A stretch of 14,778 bases of DNA. Origin: Pseudomonadota bacterium (GTDB taxonomy: Bacteria; Pseudomonadota; Alphaproteobacteria; Acetobacterales; Acetobacteraceae). This document shows, in pieces, positions 1 through 7,958 of the stretch (positions are counted from its first letter, which is position 1; each line of letters begins with the position of its first letter). The notes under the pieces were generated by a model. That model did no database searches, was not told the origin of the DNA, and saw nothing but the letters and a program-made list of their open reading frames with translations. The position numbers and the translations under genes were made by a program. The stretch spans positions 1 to 14,778 of the forward strand of contig JAKCCP010000350.1 of assembly GCA_021841985.1 (NCBI GenBank), read 5' to 3'.

Positions 1-1141
1 GATAAGGTTCCAAAACGAGATCGGCGGTGACCATGACCCGCACCGGGAAACCGGGGCGGATGGTGATGGTGGGCTGCACGCTGAGCGAGCGGCTGACGAC
101 CTGCTGGCCGGTCTGATTGATGCTTTGCGAAACGCCTTGCTGGAGCGCATCGGCGAGCGAGCCGTAATTATTGGCGCTCATGCCGGCCTCGGAGCCGACG
201 CTCAGGATCGTCGAGAGGATGGCCGCTTTGAACAGCGTGCCCCAATGATTATCGACCTGATCCTCGAGGCCTGCGTAGCCTTCGCTATCTGCGCCGGGCT
301 GGCGCTCGAGGCGGATCGAGCGCCCGTTCGGCATGATGAGCCGGGTCCAGACGAGCAGCGCCCGCGACTGGCCGAAGGCAACCTGCGCATCATATTGCCC
401 GATCAGCCGCGCGCCCTGCGGGATGAGCAGGATGTTGCCGGCAACGCTGTCATAGACATCCTCGGTGACCTGCGCCGTGACCGGCCCGGGAAGGTCGGAG
501 CGCAGCCCGGTAATGAGCGCCGCCGGAATGACCGAGCCGGCTTGCAGAACATAGGGGCTCGCCGCCGGCTGCGGCCGCACCTCGCTCACGGTGCGCTGAT
601 CGGCGGGACGGTCGAGGAAGGCGAGTTTGTGATCCTGCGGCGCCGCGCCCGCCGCCGCCACAGTCGCTGGCGCCGCCGCTGGAGTGCCGGCGGCGATGGC
701 GGCAACCGGCGCGCTGGTGCTGCCGGCGACGAACAGGCGGCTCACGCGGGCGGCTTCCCGCTCCTGGGCGAGGCGGTCGATATCAGGAGCGGCGAGCGTG
801 CCCGGCACGCCGGCGTCAACCAGCGGCCGGCCAAGATCGCCGGGAAGCGGTGGGCCGAGGCGTGGCGGTGGTTTCGGCCGGGCGGTGTAGTCGGGCGGCA
901 AGGCGGCGAGCCCTTCCGGGGCCGTGCGATGGCTGGTGCTGAAAAGCTCCGGCGCCGGCGGCGCGGGCCGCGGCCGCAAGGCAAGGAACACCGCCCCGCC
1001 GATGCCGAGGCCGACCAGCCCGGCAAGGCCGAGCAGCACCTTGCGCGAGAGCCGGGTGACCGGCGCCCTCTGTGCGCGAAGACGCATCTCCTGCGGCGGC
1101 CGTGGCGGGGCACGTTCTTCGTCGCGCGGCGCCTCGGTCAT
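1..1141 (-). CDS. trbI: TrbI, VirB10-type channel protein of the mating apparatus (C-terminus cut by window edge)
   Basis: Read on the minus strand from the ATG at 1141, the frame stays open for 380 codons to the window edge and shows the full VirB10/TrbI plan. There is a short cytoplasmic N-terminus rich in Pro and Arg, one membrane helix at about residues 34-55 (KVLLGLAGLVGLGIGGAVFL), and a Pro/Ala-rich periplasmic linker to about residue 190. A conserved C-terminal domain follows, with LLIPQGARLIGQYD, WTRLIMPNGRSI and the near-terminal RPGFPVRVMVTADLVLEPY. Only a handful of residues can be missing. VirB10 proteins span from the inner membrane to the outer-membrane core and transmit ATPase energy to the channel. 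The start overlaps the trbG stop as ATGA (1138-1141), so translation is probably coupled. The family call is secure from these motifs. The many plus-strand frames over this stretch are codon-bias shadows. Confidence 0.95.
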   Translation of the reverse strand, partial: MTEAPRDEERAPPRPPQEMRLRAQRAPVTRLSRKVLLGLAGLVGLGIGGAVFLALRPRPAPPAPELFSTSHRTAPEGLAALPPDYTARPKPPPRLGPPLPGDLGRPLVDAGVPGTLAAPDIDRLAQEREAARVSRLFVAGSTSAPVAAIAAGTPAAAPATVAAAGAAPQDHKLAFLDRPADQRTVSEVRPQPAASPYVLQAGSVIPAALITGLRSDLPGPVTAQVTEDVYDSVAGNILLIPQGARLIGQYDAQVAFGQSRALLVWTRLIMPNGRSIRLERQPGADSEGYAGLEDQVDNHWGTLFKAAILSTILSVGSEAGMSANNYGSLADALQQGVSQSINQTGQQVVSRSLSVQPTITIRPGFPVRVMVTADLVLEPY

Positions 1142-2202
1142 GAGGCCGGCCCCCGGCCGTTCGTCCGGGGCATCACCGCTTGCGACGCATGCGTGCCAGG
1201 GTCTTCCGGGAGAGCGCCGCTATTTACCCCATCGGTGCGGACGATGCGCACGATCTCCTGATGCGCGCCGCCGAGCTTGAGTTCGGCGGCGGCAAACAGG
1301 CGGTCGACGATCATGTAGTTGCCGCGCACGCGGTAATTCACCAATTGCCCGTCACCCTCGGCGCCGATCACCCAGAGCGGCGGCATCTCGCCATGGGCGA
1401 TGCCGCGCGGAAATTCGATGAACACCTGGCGGCCATCATCGAAGGCGCGCTTCGGCCGCCAGGCGGGGCGGTCGCCCGCGATGCGGTAGCGGAAATTGAG
1501 CGCGCTGATATCAACCCCGGTGGCGAGCGGCGCCGCGGCCTCCGCGGCGGCGTTCTGCTGGCGGAGCGCGATCAGCTGATCCTGCGGATAGATCCAGGAG
1601 ACCGCGGCCATGTAGGTTTTCTCCTCGGAGTGCAGCTCGAGGTGATAGGTCCGGCGGTCGGTATTGATGATCAGGTTGGTGGTCAGGTCCGGCCGCGTCG
1701 GCTTGACCAGGATGTGAAGGCTCTTTCCGGCGCCGGCGCCGCTTTCGCTATCGCCGATGATCCAGCGCACCGTATCGCCTGCGGCGACGGGACCAGTGCC
1801 GACGAGCTGCTCGCCGGGCTCGAGCACGATATCGGTGATCTGTCCCGGTGCGGCATAGACCTGGTAGAGCGCGCCGTCCGACCACGGATAGACCTGGATT
1901 GCGTTGAGATAGCCGGCGCGTGTCGGCTGGATGCGGGCGGCACCATTGGCGCGATCGATGCGGGCCTGCGGATCGCCGGGTTCGGGCGGCGCGCTTTTGC
2001 CGCCGGCAAGCGGCTTCATCTGCCCCGGAAGCGGCAGCGGCGTCGGCAAGGCGACGATCTGCACCGGCTGGGGCGGATCTGGCGTCAGCACCGCCGCTTT
2101 CGCGTGCGGCGCCTCGTCATAGGAGATGACCGGCGGGATGTCGGTGTTGGCGCAGGCGCCGAGGGCCAGCGCGGCGAGGAGACGCGTTGTGGAGAGCCGC
2201 AT
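1138..2202 (-). CDS. trbG: TrbG, VirB9-type outer-membrane core protein
   Basis: A 354-residue protein. Its N-terminus reads MRLSTTRLLAALALGACAN, a short signal sequence with a lipobox-like LGAC that puts the acylated or cleaved residue at Cys17. This fits export and possible outer-membrane anchoring. A Pro-rich stretch follows, then the VirB9/TrbG domain from about residue 85, with recognisable segments such as IQVYPWSDGALYQVY, DTVRWIIGD, ILVKPTRPDLTTNLIINTDR and HLELHSEEKTYMAAVSWIYP. VirB9 proteins form the outer-membrane core ring with the C-terminal part of TrbI. The start ATG (2200-2202) shares its A with the trbF stop (TGATG) and is preceded by a good AAGGAG about eight bases upstream. 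The stop overlaps trbI. The hydrophilic tail after residue ~330 looks longer than usual and may be variable. Confidence 0.95.
   Translation of the reverse strand: MRLSTTRLLAALALGACANTDIPPVISYDEAPHAKAAVLTPDPPQPVQIVALPTPLPLPGQMKPLAGGKSAPPEPGDPQARIDRANGAARIQPTRAGYLNAIQVYPWSDGALYQVYAAPGQITDIVLEPGEQLVGTGPVAAGDTVRWIIGDSESGAGAGKSLHILVKPTRPDLTTNLIINTDRRTYHLELHSEEKTYMAAVSWIYPQDQLIALRQQNAAAEAAAPLATGVDISALNFRYRIAGDRPAWRPKRAFDDGRQVFIEFPRGIAHGEMPPLWVIGAEGDGQLVNYRVRGNYMIVDRLFAAAELKLGGAHQEIVRIVRTDGVNSGALPEDPGTHASQAVMPRTNGRGPAS
1151..1170. other. Inverted repeat inside the 3' end of trbG, upstream of trbI
   Basis: CCCCGG (1151-1156) and CCGGGG (1165-1170) flank an 8-base loop. They lie 10-29 bases ahead of the trbI start, inside the last codons of trbG. 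In the minus-strand mRNA this could fold and affect trbI initiation. In DNA this GC-rich, short 6-bp stems are common, so no function is claimed. Confidence 0.25.
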
Positions 2203-2888
2203 CAGCCGAGCTCCTTTGCCCAGTCAAACGCGTGGACATAGACCCCGAGCGGGTTTTTCTTGAGGCGATCGGCGTCGGTCGGCGTCCGCACGGCGATGGT
2301 GAGGATCGCGCTCCAGCGCTCGGTCGCGGCCAGGGCGTCATCGGCGTAGCGGCGTTCGATCCAGGTGATGCGAAAACTGTCGGCGGAGGCGCGGATGACG
2401 CTCACGATCTCGACCGTGATCTGCACCTTGCCGACCTTGGAAAAGGGATCGCTCGTGCGGGCATACGCGTTGAGGGCCAGCGCCCCCTTGTCGGTGACGT
2501 AGTTGTAGGCGTCGAGCCAGTTTTGCCGCAGCACCACGGGATCGGCGGGAATGGCGCGGATTTCGCTGATGAAGCGGGCGAGATACCAGGCGATTTGCGG
2601 ATCGGTGGGCGTGTAGCCGGCGGTTGCCGGGGCAATGGCCTGCGCCTGGCCCAGCGCATCGACCTCGACCACCCAGGGCGTGATGGTGCCGCGCGCCGAT
2701 TGCCAGAGCAGACCGCCAGTGAGAGCGCCGCTCAATGCCAGCGCCCCGAAGAAGGCAAGCCGCCAGTTCCTGGCCTGCACGCGGGCCGCGCCGATGCGCT
2801 CGTCCCAGACCTGGCCGGCGCGCTGATAGGGTGTCTCGGGCGCCGGGGTTTTGCCGTAGCGGACCGTGGGGCGGCGGAACATGGTCAT
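2202..2888 (-). CDS. trbF: TrbF, VirB8-type inner-membrane assembly protein
   Basis: A 228-residue protein with a 43-residue cytoplasmic head (FRRPTVRYGKTPAPETPYQR, then VWDERIGAARVQARNWRL), one membrane helix at about 44-62, and a periplasmic VirB8-like domain. That domain has the family's PWVVEVD, WYLARFISEIR, VVLRQNWLDAYNYVTDKGA, ITWIERR and KNPLGVYV. VirB8 proteins nucleate assembly of the inner-membrane part of the channel and contact VirB10 and VirB9. Two starts compete. ATG 2888 overlaps the trbL stop as ATGA, but the strong GAGGGGG lies directly against it. ATG 2882, two codons in (MFRRP), has that GAGGGGG at seven bases and may be the start actually used. The 3' end overlaps trbG by one base. 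Confidence 0.95.
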   Translation of the reverse strand: MTMFRRPTVRYGKTPAPETPYQRAGQVWDERIGAARVQARNWRLAFFGALALSGALTGGLLWQSARGTITPWVVEVDALGQAQAIAPATAGYTPTDPQIAWYLARFISEIRAIPADPVVLRQNWLDAYNYVTDKGALALNAYARTSDPFSKVGKVQITVEIVSVIRASADSFRITWIERRYADDALAATERWSAILTIAVRTPTDADRLKKNPLGVYVHAFDWAKELG

Positions 2889-4144
2889 TCCCCCTCGGAG
2901 AGGTTGACGCCGCTGCCGCTCGCAGGGTGCTCACCGGCGCGGATGGCGTGATGGGCGGCGCCGATGCCCTGGTGGATGCGCTGCTGGCGCTGCATGCGGC
3001 GTGCCCAGGCCGGCGCCCCCGCGGCCGCGCCGGCCCCGCTGGCGGGGGCGGGGTTGCCGGTGACGGCATCGCCACCGGCGCTGAAGCTTGACCGGAGGCT
3101 GGCGCCGGCGCGGCGGAGCGGGCTGGTCACCGCCGCGGCGGCGGCTTCCGCGACCCCCGACATGCCACCGGTGCGATAGGCGGTGCTCGCCGCGCCCGCG
3201 AGCCAGGCGCCACCGCGCGAGGCGCCGGCGATGGCGCCGCCTGCCGTGCCAACCGCACCGATGCCGGCCCCGGCGAGCCCGATGCCAGCGCCGCCGATTC
3301 CGGCCACGGCAAGGCCGGTGCCGATGGCCGCACCGGCGCCAAGCTGCGGCCCGCCGGCGATGAGGCCGTTGGCGATGCCAGGGCCAAAGATCGTCAGACC
3401 CAGGAGGGTGAGCGAGGCGAGGATCAGCGTCAGCGCGTCGGCGATCGTCGGTGGCGTGTTCAGCACGGTGGTGAACTGGCCGAAGATCGTCGCGCCGATG
3501 CCGACGATGACGGCAAGGACGAGGATCTTGACGCCGCTCGCCACGACATTGCCGAGCACTTTTTCAGCGAGGAAGGCGGTGCGGCCAAAAAGCCCAAACG
3601 GCACCAGCACAAAGCCGGCGAGCGTCGTCAGCTTGAACTCGATCAGGCTGACGAAAAGCTGGATCGCCATGACGAAGAAGCTGATGATGACAATCAGCCA
3701 GGCGATCAGCAGGATCGCGATCTCGACGAAATTATCGAAGAAGCTGGTGAACCCGACCAGCCCGGAGATCGCGCTCAGGATCGGCTTGCCGGCATCGATG
3801 CCGATCTCGGCGAGCTGCCCGGGCTGCAGAAGCTGCTGGGCGGTAATGGTGCCGCCGCCGGCCTCGAGGCCGAGGCTGGAGAAGGAGTTATAGATGACCT
3901 GCGCGAGCGTGTTGAAATTGCCGAGGATGAAGGCGAAGACGCCGATATAGAGCGTCTTTCTGATCAGCCGGGCGAGGATGTCCTCATCCGGTGCCAGCGC
4001 CCAGAACAGCGCGGCAAGGGTGACATCGATCGCGATCAGCGTGCTCGCCAGCCAGTGCACATCGCTTTGCACCAGACCGAAGCCGGAATCGATATATTGG
4101 GTGAAGGTTGCAAGGAACCCGTCGATGACGCCAGTGCCGCTCAT
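2885..4144 (-). CDS. trbL: TrbL, VirB6-type polytopic inner-membrane channel protein
   Basis: A 419-residue protein. It has hydrophobic segments at roughly residues 31-51, 63-85, 137-165, 172-187, 200-224 and 235-264. They include ILLIAWLIVIISFFVMAIQLF, FKLTTLAGFVLVPFGLFGRT, which is typical of TrbL, and ILASLTLLGLTIFGPGIANG. After residue ~265 comes a long Gly/Ala-rich tail built of loosely repeated GAGIG-like units, then a Pro/Arg-rich hydrophilic end. TrbL/VirB6 proteins sit in the inner membrane at the base of the channel, and their variable Gly/Ala-rich tails are a family trait. The start ATG 4144 overlaps the stop of a 27-codon frame (ATGA), and the 3' end overlaps trbF by ATGA. The family assignment rests on membrane topology, the FKLTTLAGF...PFGLF signature and position in the operon. 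Confidence 0.93.
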   Translation of the reverse strand: MSGTGVIDGFLATFTQYIDSGFGLVQSDVHWLASTLIAIDVTLAALFWALAPDEDILARLIRKTLYIGVFAFILGNFNTLAQVIYNSFSSLGLEAGGGTITAQQLLQPGQLAEIGIDAGKPILSAISGLVGFTSFFDNFVEIAILLIAWLIVIISFFVMAIQLFVSLIEFKLTTLAGFVLVPFGLFGRTAFLAEKVLGNVVASGVKILVLAVIVGIGATIFGQFTTVLNTPPTIADALTLILASLTLLGLTIFGPGIANGLIAGGPQLGAGAAIGTGLAVAGIGGAGIGLAGAGIGAVGTAGGAIAGASRGGAWLAGAASTAYRTGGMSGVAEAAAAAVTSPLRRAGASLRSSFSAGGDAVTGNPAPASGAGAAAGAPAWARRMQRQQRIHQGIGAAHHAIRAGEHPASGSGVNLSEGE

Positions 4145-4224
4145 CGGCGTGACCGTTCCCGGGTCTTGCGCCTCGGCGCCGATGGCAACGCGGCAGCGCG
4201 GTCAGTGAAAACCGGCGTCGGCAT
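4141..4224 (-). CDS. 27-codon open frame at the trbK position; possible coupling ORF or trbK remnant
   Basis: Between trbJ and trbL, only about 80 bases apart, the minus strand has an ATG at 4224 that overlaps the trbJ stop as TGATG. A stop at 4141-4143 overlaps the trbL start as ATGA. The 27-residue product begins MPTPVFTDRAAAL and ends in an Arg/Lys-rich tail. It has no signal sequence and no lipobox Cys, so it does not look like TrbK, the small entry-exclusion lipoprotein usually encoded here. The double overlap would let ribosomes pass from trbJ to trbL. That is the best reason to consider it real. It could equally be chance in a short spacer, and no function is proposed. Confidence 0.3.
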   Translation of the reverse strand: MPTPVFTDRAAALPSAPRRKTRERSRR

Positions 4225-4946
4225 CAATGAAACATCTGCGCAGCGCCAGGCTGATAGCCGGCGCCGTAATTGAGGAAACTCTGCAGCTGCTGCTGTGCCT
4301 GCGCCTGGCTTTCGAGCCGCTTTGCGCCATCGAGGCTCTGCGCCCGCGCGAGCGAGGCCATCACCGCGGTGAGATCGGCGAGCTCGGTCGCCTGGACGGC
4401 GATCAGCTGGTTGCCCGATTGCGCCGCCTGCAAGGCGCCGGCCGCCGCCTGGCTCGAGGAGAGAAGTGCGTCGGTTTGCGTGCTGGCGGCGCCGAGATTT
4501 TGCACGGCGCCGGCTTGGACGCGCATCGCGTCCTGGAAACCGGCGCGCGCATTCTGCCAGCGGGTTTGCGCATCGGCGATCATCTGCGGCGAGGAGACGC
4601 CGCTCGCATAGGTCTGCGGGTAGGTCTCGGTGAAGGCCTGATCGATGGCGCCGGTGCTGTAGCCGATCTGTTGTGCCTCCGAGAGCAGAAGCTCTGTCTC
4701 GCTGCTCGATTGCGCGAGCACGCCGAGCGAGGAATATGGTAGGCTCGCGAGGTTGCGCGCCTGATTGACCAGCATCGCGGCCTGGTTTTGCAGGCTGAGG
4801 ATCCCGTTATCGACCTGCTGCAGTTCGCGCGACGCGGTGAGCACGTTCTGGGCATAATTGGTTGGGTCGAAAACGATCCACTGCGCCTTGGCCGACGGGA
4901 TGGCCGCGATGAGGACGAGGGCAGCGGCAAGCGCGGTGCGGATCAT
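4224..4946 (-). CDS. trbJ: TrbJ, VirB5-like secreted pilus-associated protein
   Basis: A 240-residue protein. It opens with a clear cleavable signal peptide, MIRTALAAALVLIAAIPSAKA, with the mature chain starting QWIVFDPTNYAQNVLTASREL, the TrbJ hallmark. The rest is Gln/Ala-rich and helical (QQVDNGILSLQNQAAMLVNQ, then SYLPYSSLG-like text, MRVQAGAVQNL, LQAAQSGNQLIAVQATELA). It ends in an unstructured-looking tail, GYQPGAAQMFH. TrbJ is the counterpart of VirB5, a minor pilus component implicated in mating-pair contact. The frame stays open upstream to 5006, but the signal peptide fixes the start at ATG 4946. That codon overlaps the trbE stop as ATGA and has an AGGAG at 4955-4959, about eight bases upstream. 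The downstream end overlaps the small frame before trbL. Confidence 0.94.
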   Translation of the reverse strand: MIRTALAAALVLIAAIPSAKAQWIVFDPTNYAQNVLTASRELQQVDNGILSLQNQAAMLVNQARNLASLPYSSLGVLAQSSSETELLLSEAQQIGYSTGAIDQAFTETYPQTYASGVSSPQMIADAQTRWQNARAGFQDAMRVQAGAVQNLGAASTQTDALLSSSQAAAGALQAAQSGNQLIAVQATELADLTAVMASLARAQSLDGAKRLESQAQAQQQLQSFLNYGAGYQPGAAQMFH

Positions 4947-7369
4947 GGCGGGGGCTCCTGGCTCAGCATCTCGGCTGCCCAGTCGAGCCCCTTGGCGCGC
5001 AGCCAAGCGGCGGCGAAGCCGTCGCGGCCGTGCTCGGCGAGCAGGCGTGAGATCATCGCCTGGTCGCTCTTCGACGAGGCGGCGGTGAAGGCGAGGGCGA
5101 CTTCCGAGAGCCCAAGCTCGAAGATCCGGTTGCCGCGCCGCGACTGGCAGTAATACTCGCGCTTGGGCGTGGCCCGGCTCAGGATCTCGATCTGGCGATC
5201 GTTCAGGCCAAAGTGGCGATAGATGGCGGCGATTTGCGGCTCGAGCGCGCGCTCATTGGGCAGGAAGAGGCGTGTCGGGCAGCTTTCGATGATGGCCGGT
5301 GCGATCGCGGAGCCGGCGATATCGGCGAGCGATTGGGTGGCGAAGACGACGCTCGCGTTCTTCTTCCGCAGCGTCTTGAGCCATTCGCGCAACTGGCCGG
5401 CAAAGCCTGGATCATCGAGGGCGAGCCAGCCTTCATCGATGATGAGCAGGCTTGGGCGGCCGTCGAGCCGGTCCGCGATGCGGTGAAAGAGATAAGCGAG
5501 AACCGCCGGCGCGGCACCGGTGCCGATCAGCCCCTCGGTCTCGAAGGCCTGAACATCGGCGGCGCCAAGCCGCTCGCTCTCGGCATCCAGAAGCCGGCCC
5601 CAGGGCCCCGCCACCGTATAAGGCTGAAGGGCCTGCTTGAGCGCCGTCGACTGCAGCAGGACGGCAAGCCCCGTGATCGTCCGCTCCGCCATCGGCGCGG
5701 AGGCGAGCGCGGTGAGCGCCGACCACAAATGTTCTTTGAGATCGGGCGTGATCGCAACGGATTCCCGGCCGAGGAGGGCCGCGATCCATTCGGCGGCCCA
5801 GGCGCGCTCGCCGCTGTCATCGACGCGCGCCAGTGGCTGAAGTGCGACGGCTTCGGCCGCCTCATCGGCGAGTGCGCCACCGAGATCGTGCCAGTCGCCG
5901 CCCATCGCCACGGCGGCGGCGCGGATCGATCCGCCGAAATCGAAGGCAAAGACCTGGGCGCGCGCATAGCGGCGAAATTGCAGCGCCATCAGCGCGAGCA
6001 GCACGGATTTGCCGGCGCCGGTCGGCCCGACGATCAGGGTATGGCCGACATCGCCGACATGGAGCGAGAAGCGGAACGGGGTCGCACCTCCGGTGCGGGC
6101 AAAGAACAGCGGCGGCGCCTGCAAATGCTCATCCCGCGCCGCGCCCGCCCACACCGCCGAAAACGGCATCATATGCGCGAGGTTCATCGTGGAAAGCGGC
6201 GGCTGGCGCACATTGGCGTAGACATGGCCGGGGAGCGAACCGAGCCACGCCTCGACCGCGTTGACCGTCTCGCGGAGGCACGTGAAATCACGGCCCTGGA
6301 TCGCCTTTTCGACAAGGCGCAGCCGCTCCTCGGCGATGCGGGCGTCTTCGTCCCACACCGTCACCGTCGCGGTGACATAGGCCTCCCCGACGAGATCGGC
6401 GCCGAGTTCCTGCAGCGCGGCGTCGGCGTCGAGCGCCTTGTTGGCAGCATCGGTATCCATCAGCGCCGAGGCCTCGTTGGTCATCACCTCCTTCAGCATC
6501 GCCAGGATCGATTTGCGTTTGGCGAACCATTGCCGGCGGATCTTGCCGAGCACCTTGGTGGCGTCGGTCTTGTCGAGGCAGATGGCGCGCGTCATCCAGC
6601 GATAGGGGAACGCGAGGCGGTTGAGGTCATCGAGCAGCCCCGGCCAGGTCTGCGACGGAAATCCCATCACGGTGAGCGTGCGCAGATGCGCCCCCCCGAG
6701 CCGTGGTTCGAGCCCGCCGGTGAGATCCTCATCGACGAGGATGGCGTCGAGATACATCGGCGTCTCGGGTACGCGGACACGCTGACGGCGGGTCGAGATG
6801 CAGGCGTGCAAATAGGTCAGCGTCTCGCCATCATCGAGCCACGCGGCCTCGGGCATGAAGCCTTCGATAAGCGCAAGCACGCGATCGCTGCGATCGATGA
6901 AGGCAGCGAGCGCCGCGCGCCAATCGGCGCCGGCCTGGGCGCGGTTTTCATAGAACCAGGCCTCGGCGCGGGCGGCGTCATCGGCCGGGGGCAGCCAGAG
7001 CAGCGTGAGGTAATAGCGGCTTTCGAAATGCGCGCCTTCCTCCTCGAATTGCGCGCGGCGCTCGGCATCGACCAGCGCCGAAACCGGGTCGGGAAAGCGG
7101 CTCTCGGGGTAGCCGCGGGCAAAGTCGCGCTGCGCCTCGACGAAAATCGCCCAGCCGGAGCCCAGCCGGCGGAGCGCGTTGTTGAGCCGTGCGGTGATGG
7201 CGACCAGCTCCGCCTCGGTCGCGGAATCGAGGTCGGGCCCGCGGAACCTCGCACTCCGCTGAAACGAGCCGTCCTTGTTGAGGATAACACCTTCGCGCAC
7301 CAGCGCCGCCCAGGGGAGAAAATCGGCGAGGCTCTGCGCCCGGCGGCGATATTCGGCGAGGGGCATCAT
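4943..7369 (-). CDS. trbE: TrbE, VirB4-type conjugal transfer ATPase
   Basis: About 808 residues counted from ATG 7369. The N-terminal half carries the CagE/TrbE/VirB domain (LADFLPWAALVREGVILNKD, FRGPDLDS, LNNALRRLGSGWAIFVEAQR). The C-terminal half is a RecA-like ATPase with Walker A GPTGAGKS at about 448-455, Walker B LLIIDE at about 641-646, and the ATQS motif at about 677-680. VirB4 ATPases are universal in these systems and power pilus and channel assembly at the inner membrane. The frame can also start at a GTG at 7381 that overlaps the trbD stop as GTGA. I prefer ATG 7369 because the family begins MMxLAEYRRR and a GAGAG sits about six bases before it. Length and motifs are intact, with no sign of decay. 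Confidence 0.96.
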   Translation of the reverse strand: MMPLAEYRRRAQSLADFLPWAALVREGVILNKDGSFQRSARFRGPDLDSATEAELVAITARLNNALRRLGSGWAIFVEAQRDFARGYPESRFPDPVSALVDAERRAQFEEEGAHFESRYYLTLLWLPPADDAARAEAWFYENRAQAGADWRAALAAFIDRSDRVLALIEGFMPEAAWLDDGETLTYLHACISTRRQRVRVPETPMYLDAILVDEDLTGGLEPRLGGAHLRTLTVMGFPSQTWPGLLDDLNRLAFPYRWMTRAICLDKTDATKVLGKIRRQWFAKRKSILAMLKEVMTNEASALMDTDAANKALDADAALQELGADLVGEAYVTATVTVWDEDARIAEERLRLVEKAIQGRDFTCLRETVNAVEAWLGSLPGHVYANVRQPPLSTMNLAHMMPFSAVWAGAARDEHLQAPPLFFARTGGATPFRFSLHVGDVGHTLIVGPTGAGKSVLLALMALQFRRYARAQVFAFDFGGSIRAAAVAMGGDWHDLGGALADEAAEAVALQPLARVDDSGERAWAAEWIAALLGRESVAITPDLKEHLWSALTALASAPMAERTITGLAVLLQSTALKQALQPYTVAGPWGRLLDAESERLGAADVQAFETEGLIGTGAAPAVLAYLFHRIADRLDGRPSLLIIDEGWLALDDPGFAGQLREWLKTLRKKNASVVFATQSLADIAGSAIAPAIIESCPTRLFLPNERALEPQIAAIYRHFGLNDRQIEILSRATPKREYYCQSRRGNRIFELGLSEVALAFTAASSKSDQAMISRLLAEHGRDGFAAAWLRAKGLDWAAEMLSQEPPP

Positions 7370-7377
7370 GGCCGCTC

Positions 7378-7647
7378 TCACGCAACCAGGTGCTGCGGGT
7401 AGCGCAGATGCCGGCGCACCACGTCGACGAACGCCGGATCACGCTTGGCCGCCCAGACCGAAGCGAGATGGCCGATGAGCCAGAGCGCTGCGCCGGCGAG
7501 CCAGAGCCGCAGGCCGAGCCCGATCGCGGCGGCGAGCGTGCCGTTGATGATCACCACCGCGCGCGGCGCGCCGCCGAGCAGGATCGGCTCGGTCAGGGCG
7601 CGATGCACCGGCGCGTAGAATCCGGCGACGGCGTCGGCCGGTTCCAT
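7378..7647 (-). CDS. trbD: TrbD, VirB3-type small inner-membrane protein
   Basis: An 89-residue protein, MEPADAVAGFYAPVHRALTE followed by PILLGGAPR, then two hydrophobic segments at about residues 31-45 (AVVIINGTLAAAIGLG) and 47-64 (RLWLAGAALWLIGHLASVW). It ends in a basic tail, DVVRRHLRYPQHLVA. The motif pair 'PVHRALTEPILLGG' and 'RDPxFxDVxRRHLRYP' is characteristic of TrbD/VirB3, which works with the VirB4 ATPase encoded next door. The frame stays open far upstream to 8058, but that part is a shadow of trbC and trbB. The real start is ATG 7647, overlapping the trbC stop as TGATG. Confidence 0.93.
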   Translation of the reverse strand: MEPADAVAGFYAPVHRALTEPILLGGAPRAVVIINGTLAAAIGLGLRLWLAGAALWLIGHLASVWAAKRDPAFVDVVRRHLRYPQHLVA

Positions 7648-7958
7648 CACACCAGCACCCCGCCGCCGAACTGAAAGAATGCGAGGAAGAAGCTCGAGGC
7701 GGCGAAGGCGATCGAGAGCCCGAAGACGATCTGGATCAGCCGGCGAAACCCGCCCGAGGTCTCGCCGAAGGCCAGCGTCAGGCCGGTGATGACGATGATG
7801 ATGACTGAGACGACCTTGGCGACCGGCCCCTGAACCGAATCGAGGATCTGCTGCAGCGGCAGCTCCCACGGCATGTTGGTGCCGGCGGCAAAGGCCGAGG
7901 TGCTGGCGAGCGCCAGAAGGGTGGTGGCAAAGCCCGTGAGGGCGCGCGTCAACCGCAT
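7647..7958 (-). CDS. trbC: TrbC, VirB2-type conjugative pilin
   Basis: A 103-residue pre-pilin. A signal sequence ends in ALASTSAFA with probable cleavage before AGTNMPWELPL. Two hydrophobic segments follow at about residues 47-65 (VAKVVSVIIIVITGLTLAFG) and 75-100 (LIQIVFGLSIAFAASSFFLAFF), joined by the short polar loop ETSGGFRR typical of VirB2/TrbC pilins. The product polymerises into the conjugative pilus; in RP4 TrbC the mature form is cyclised. The ATG at 7958 shares a base with the trbB stop (TGATG) and has AGGAGAG about seven bases upstream. A GTG one codon earlier (7961) is possible but less well placed for that ribosome site. Confidence 0.94.
   Translation of the reverse strand: MRLTRALTGFATTLLALASTSAFAAGTNMPWELPLQQILDSVQGPVAKVVSVIIIVITGLTLAFGETSGGFRRLIQIVFGLSIAFAASSFFLAFFQFGGGVLV

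Noticed and set aside
125..1261. 378-codon plus-strand open frame opposite trbI
   Set aside because: It is antisense to a protein with full VirB10/TrbI motifs. Its Arg/Gly/Ala-rich text has no family features, as expected from GC-rich codon bias.
1180..2951. Two plus-strand open frames opposite trbG and trbF
   Set aside because: Shadows of the coding strand. TrbG and TrbF have their signal or membrane segments and conserved motifs in the minus frames.
3000..3380. GC-rich quasi-repetitive stretch as a DNA repeat array
   Set aside because: It encodes the Gly/Ala-rich tail of TrbL. The repetition is at protein level and irregular, with no constant repeat or spacer, so it is not a CRISPR or tandem array.
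5213..7402. 729-codon plus-strand open frame opposite trbE
   Set aside because: A mirror frame of trbE, whose Walker A, Walker B and N-terminal domain are intact on the minus strand. Low-complexity charged composition.
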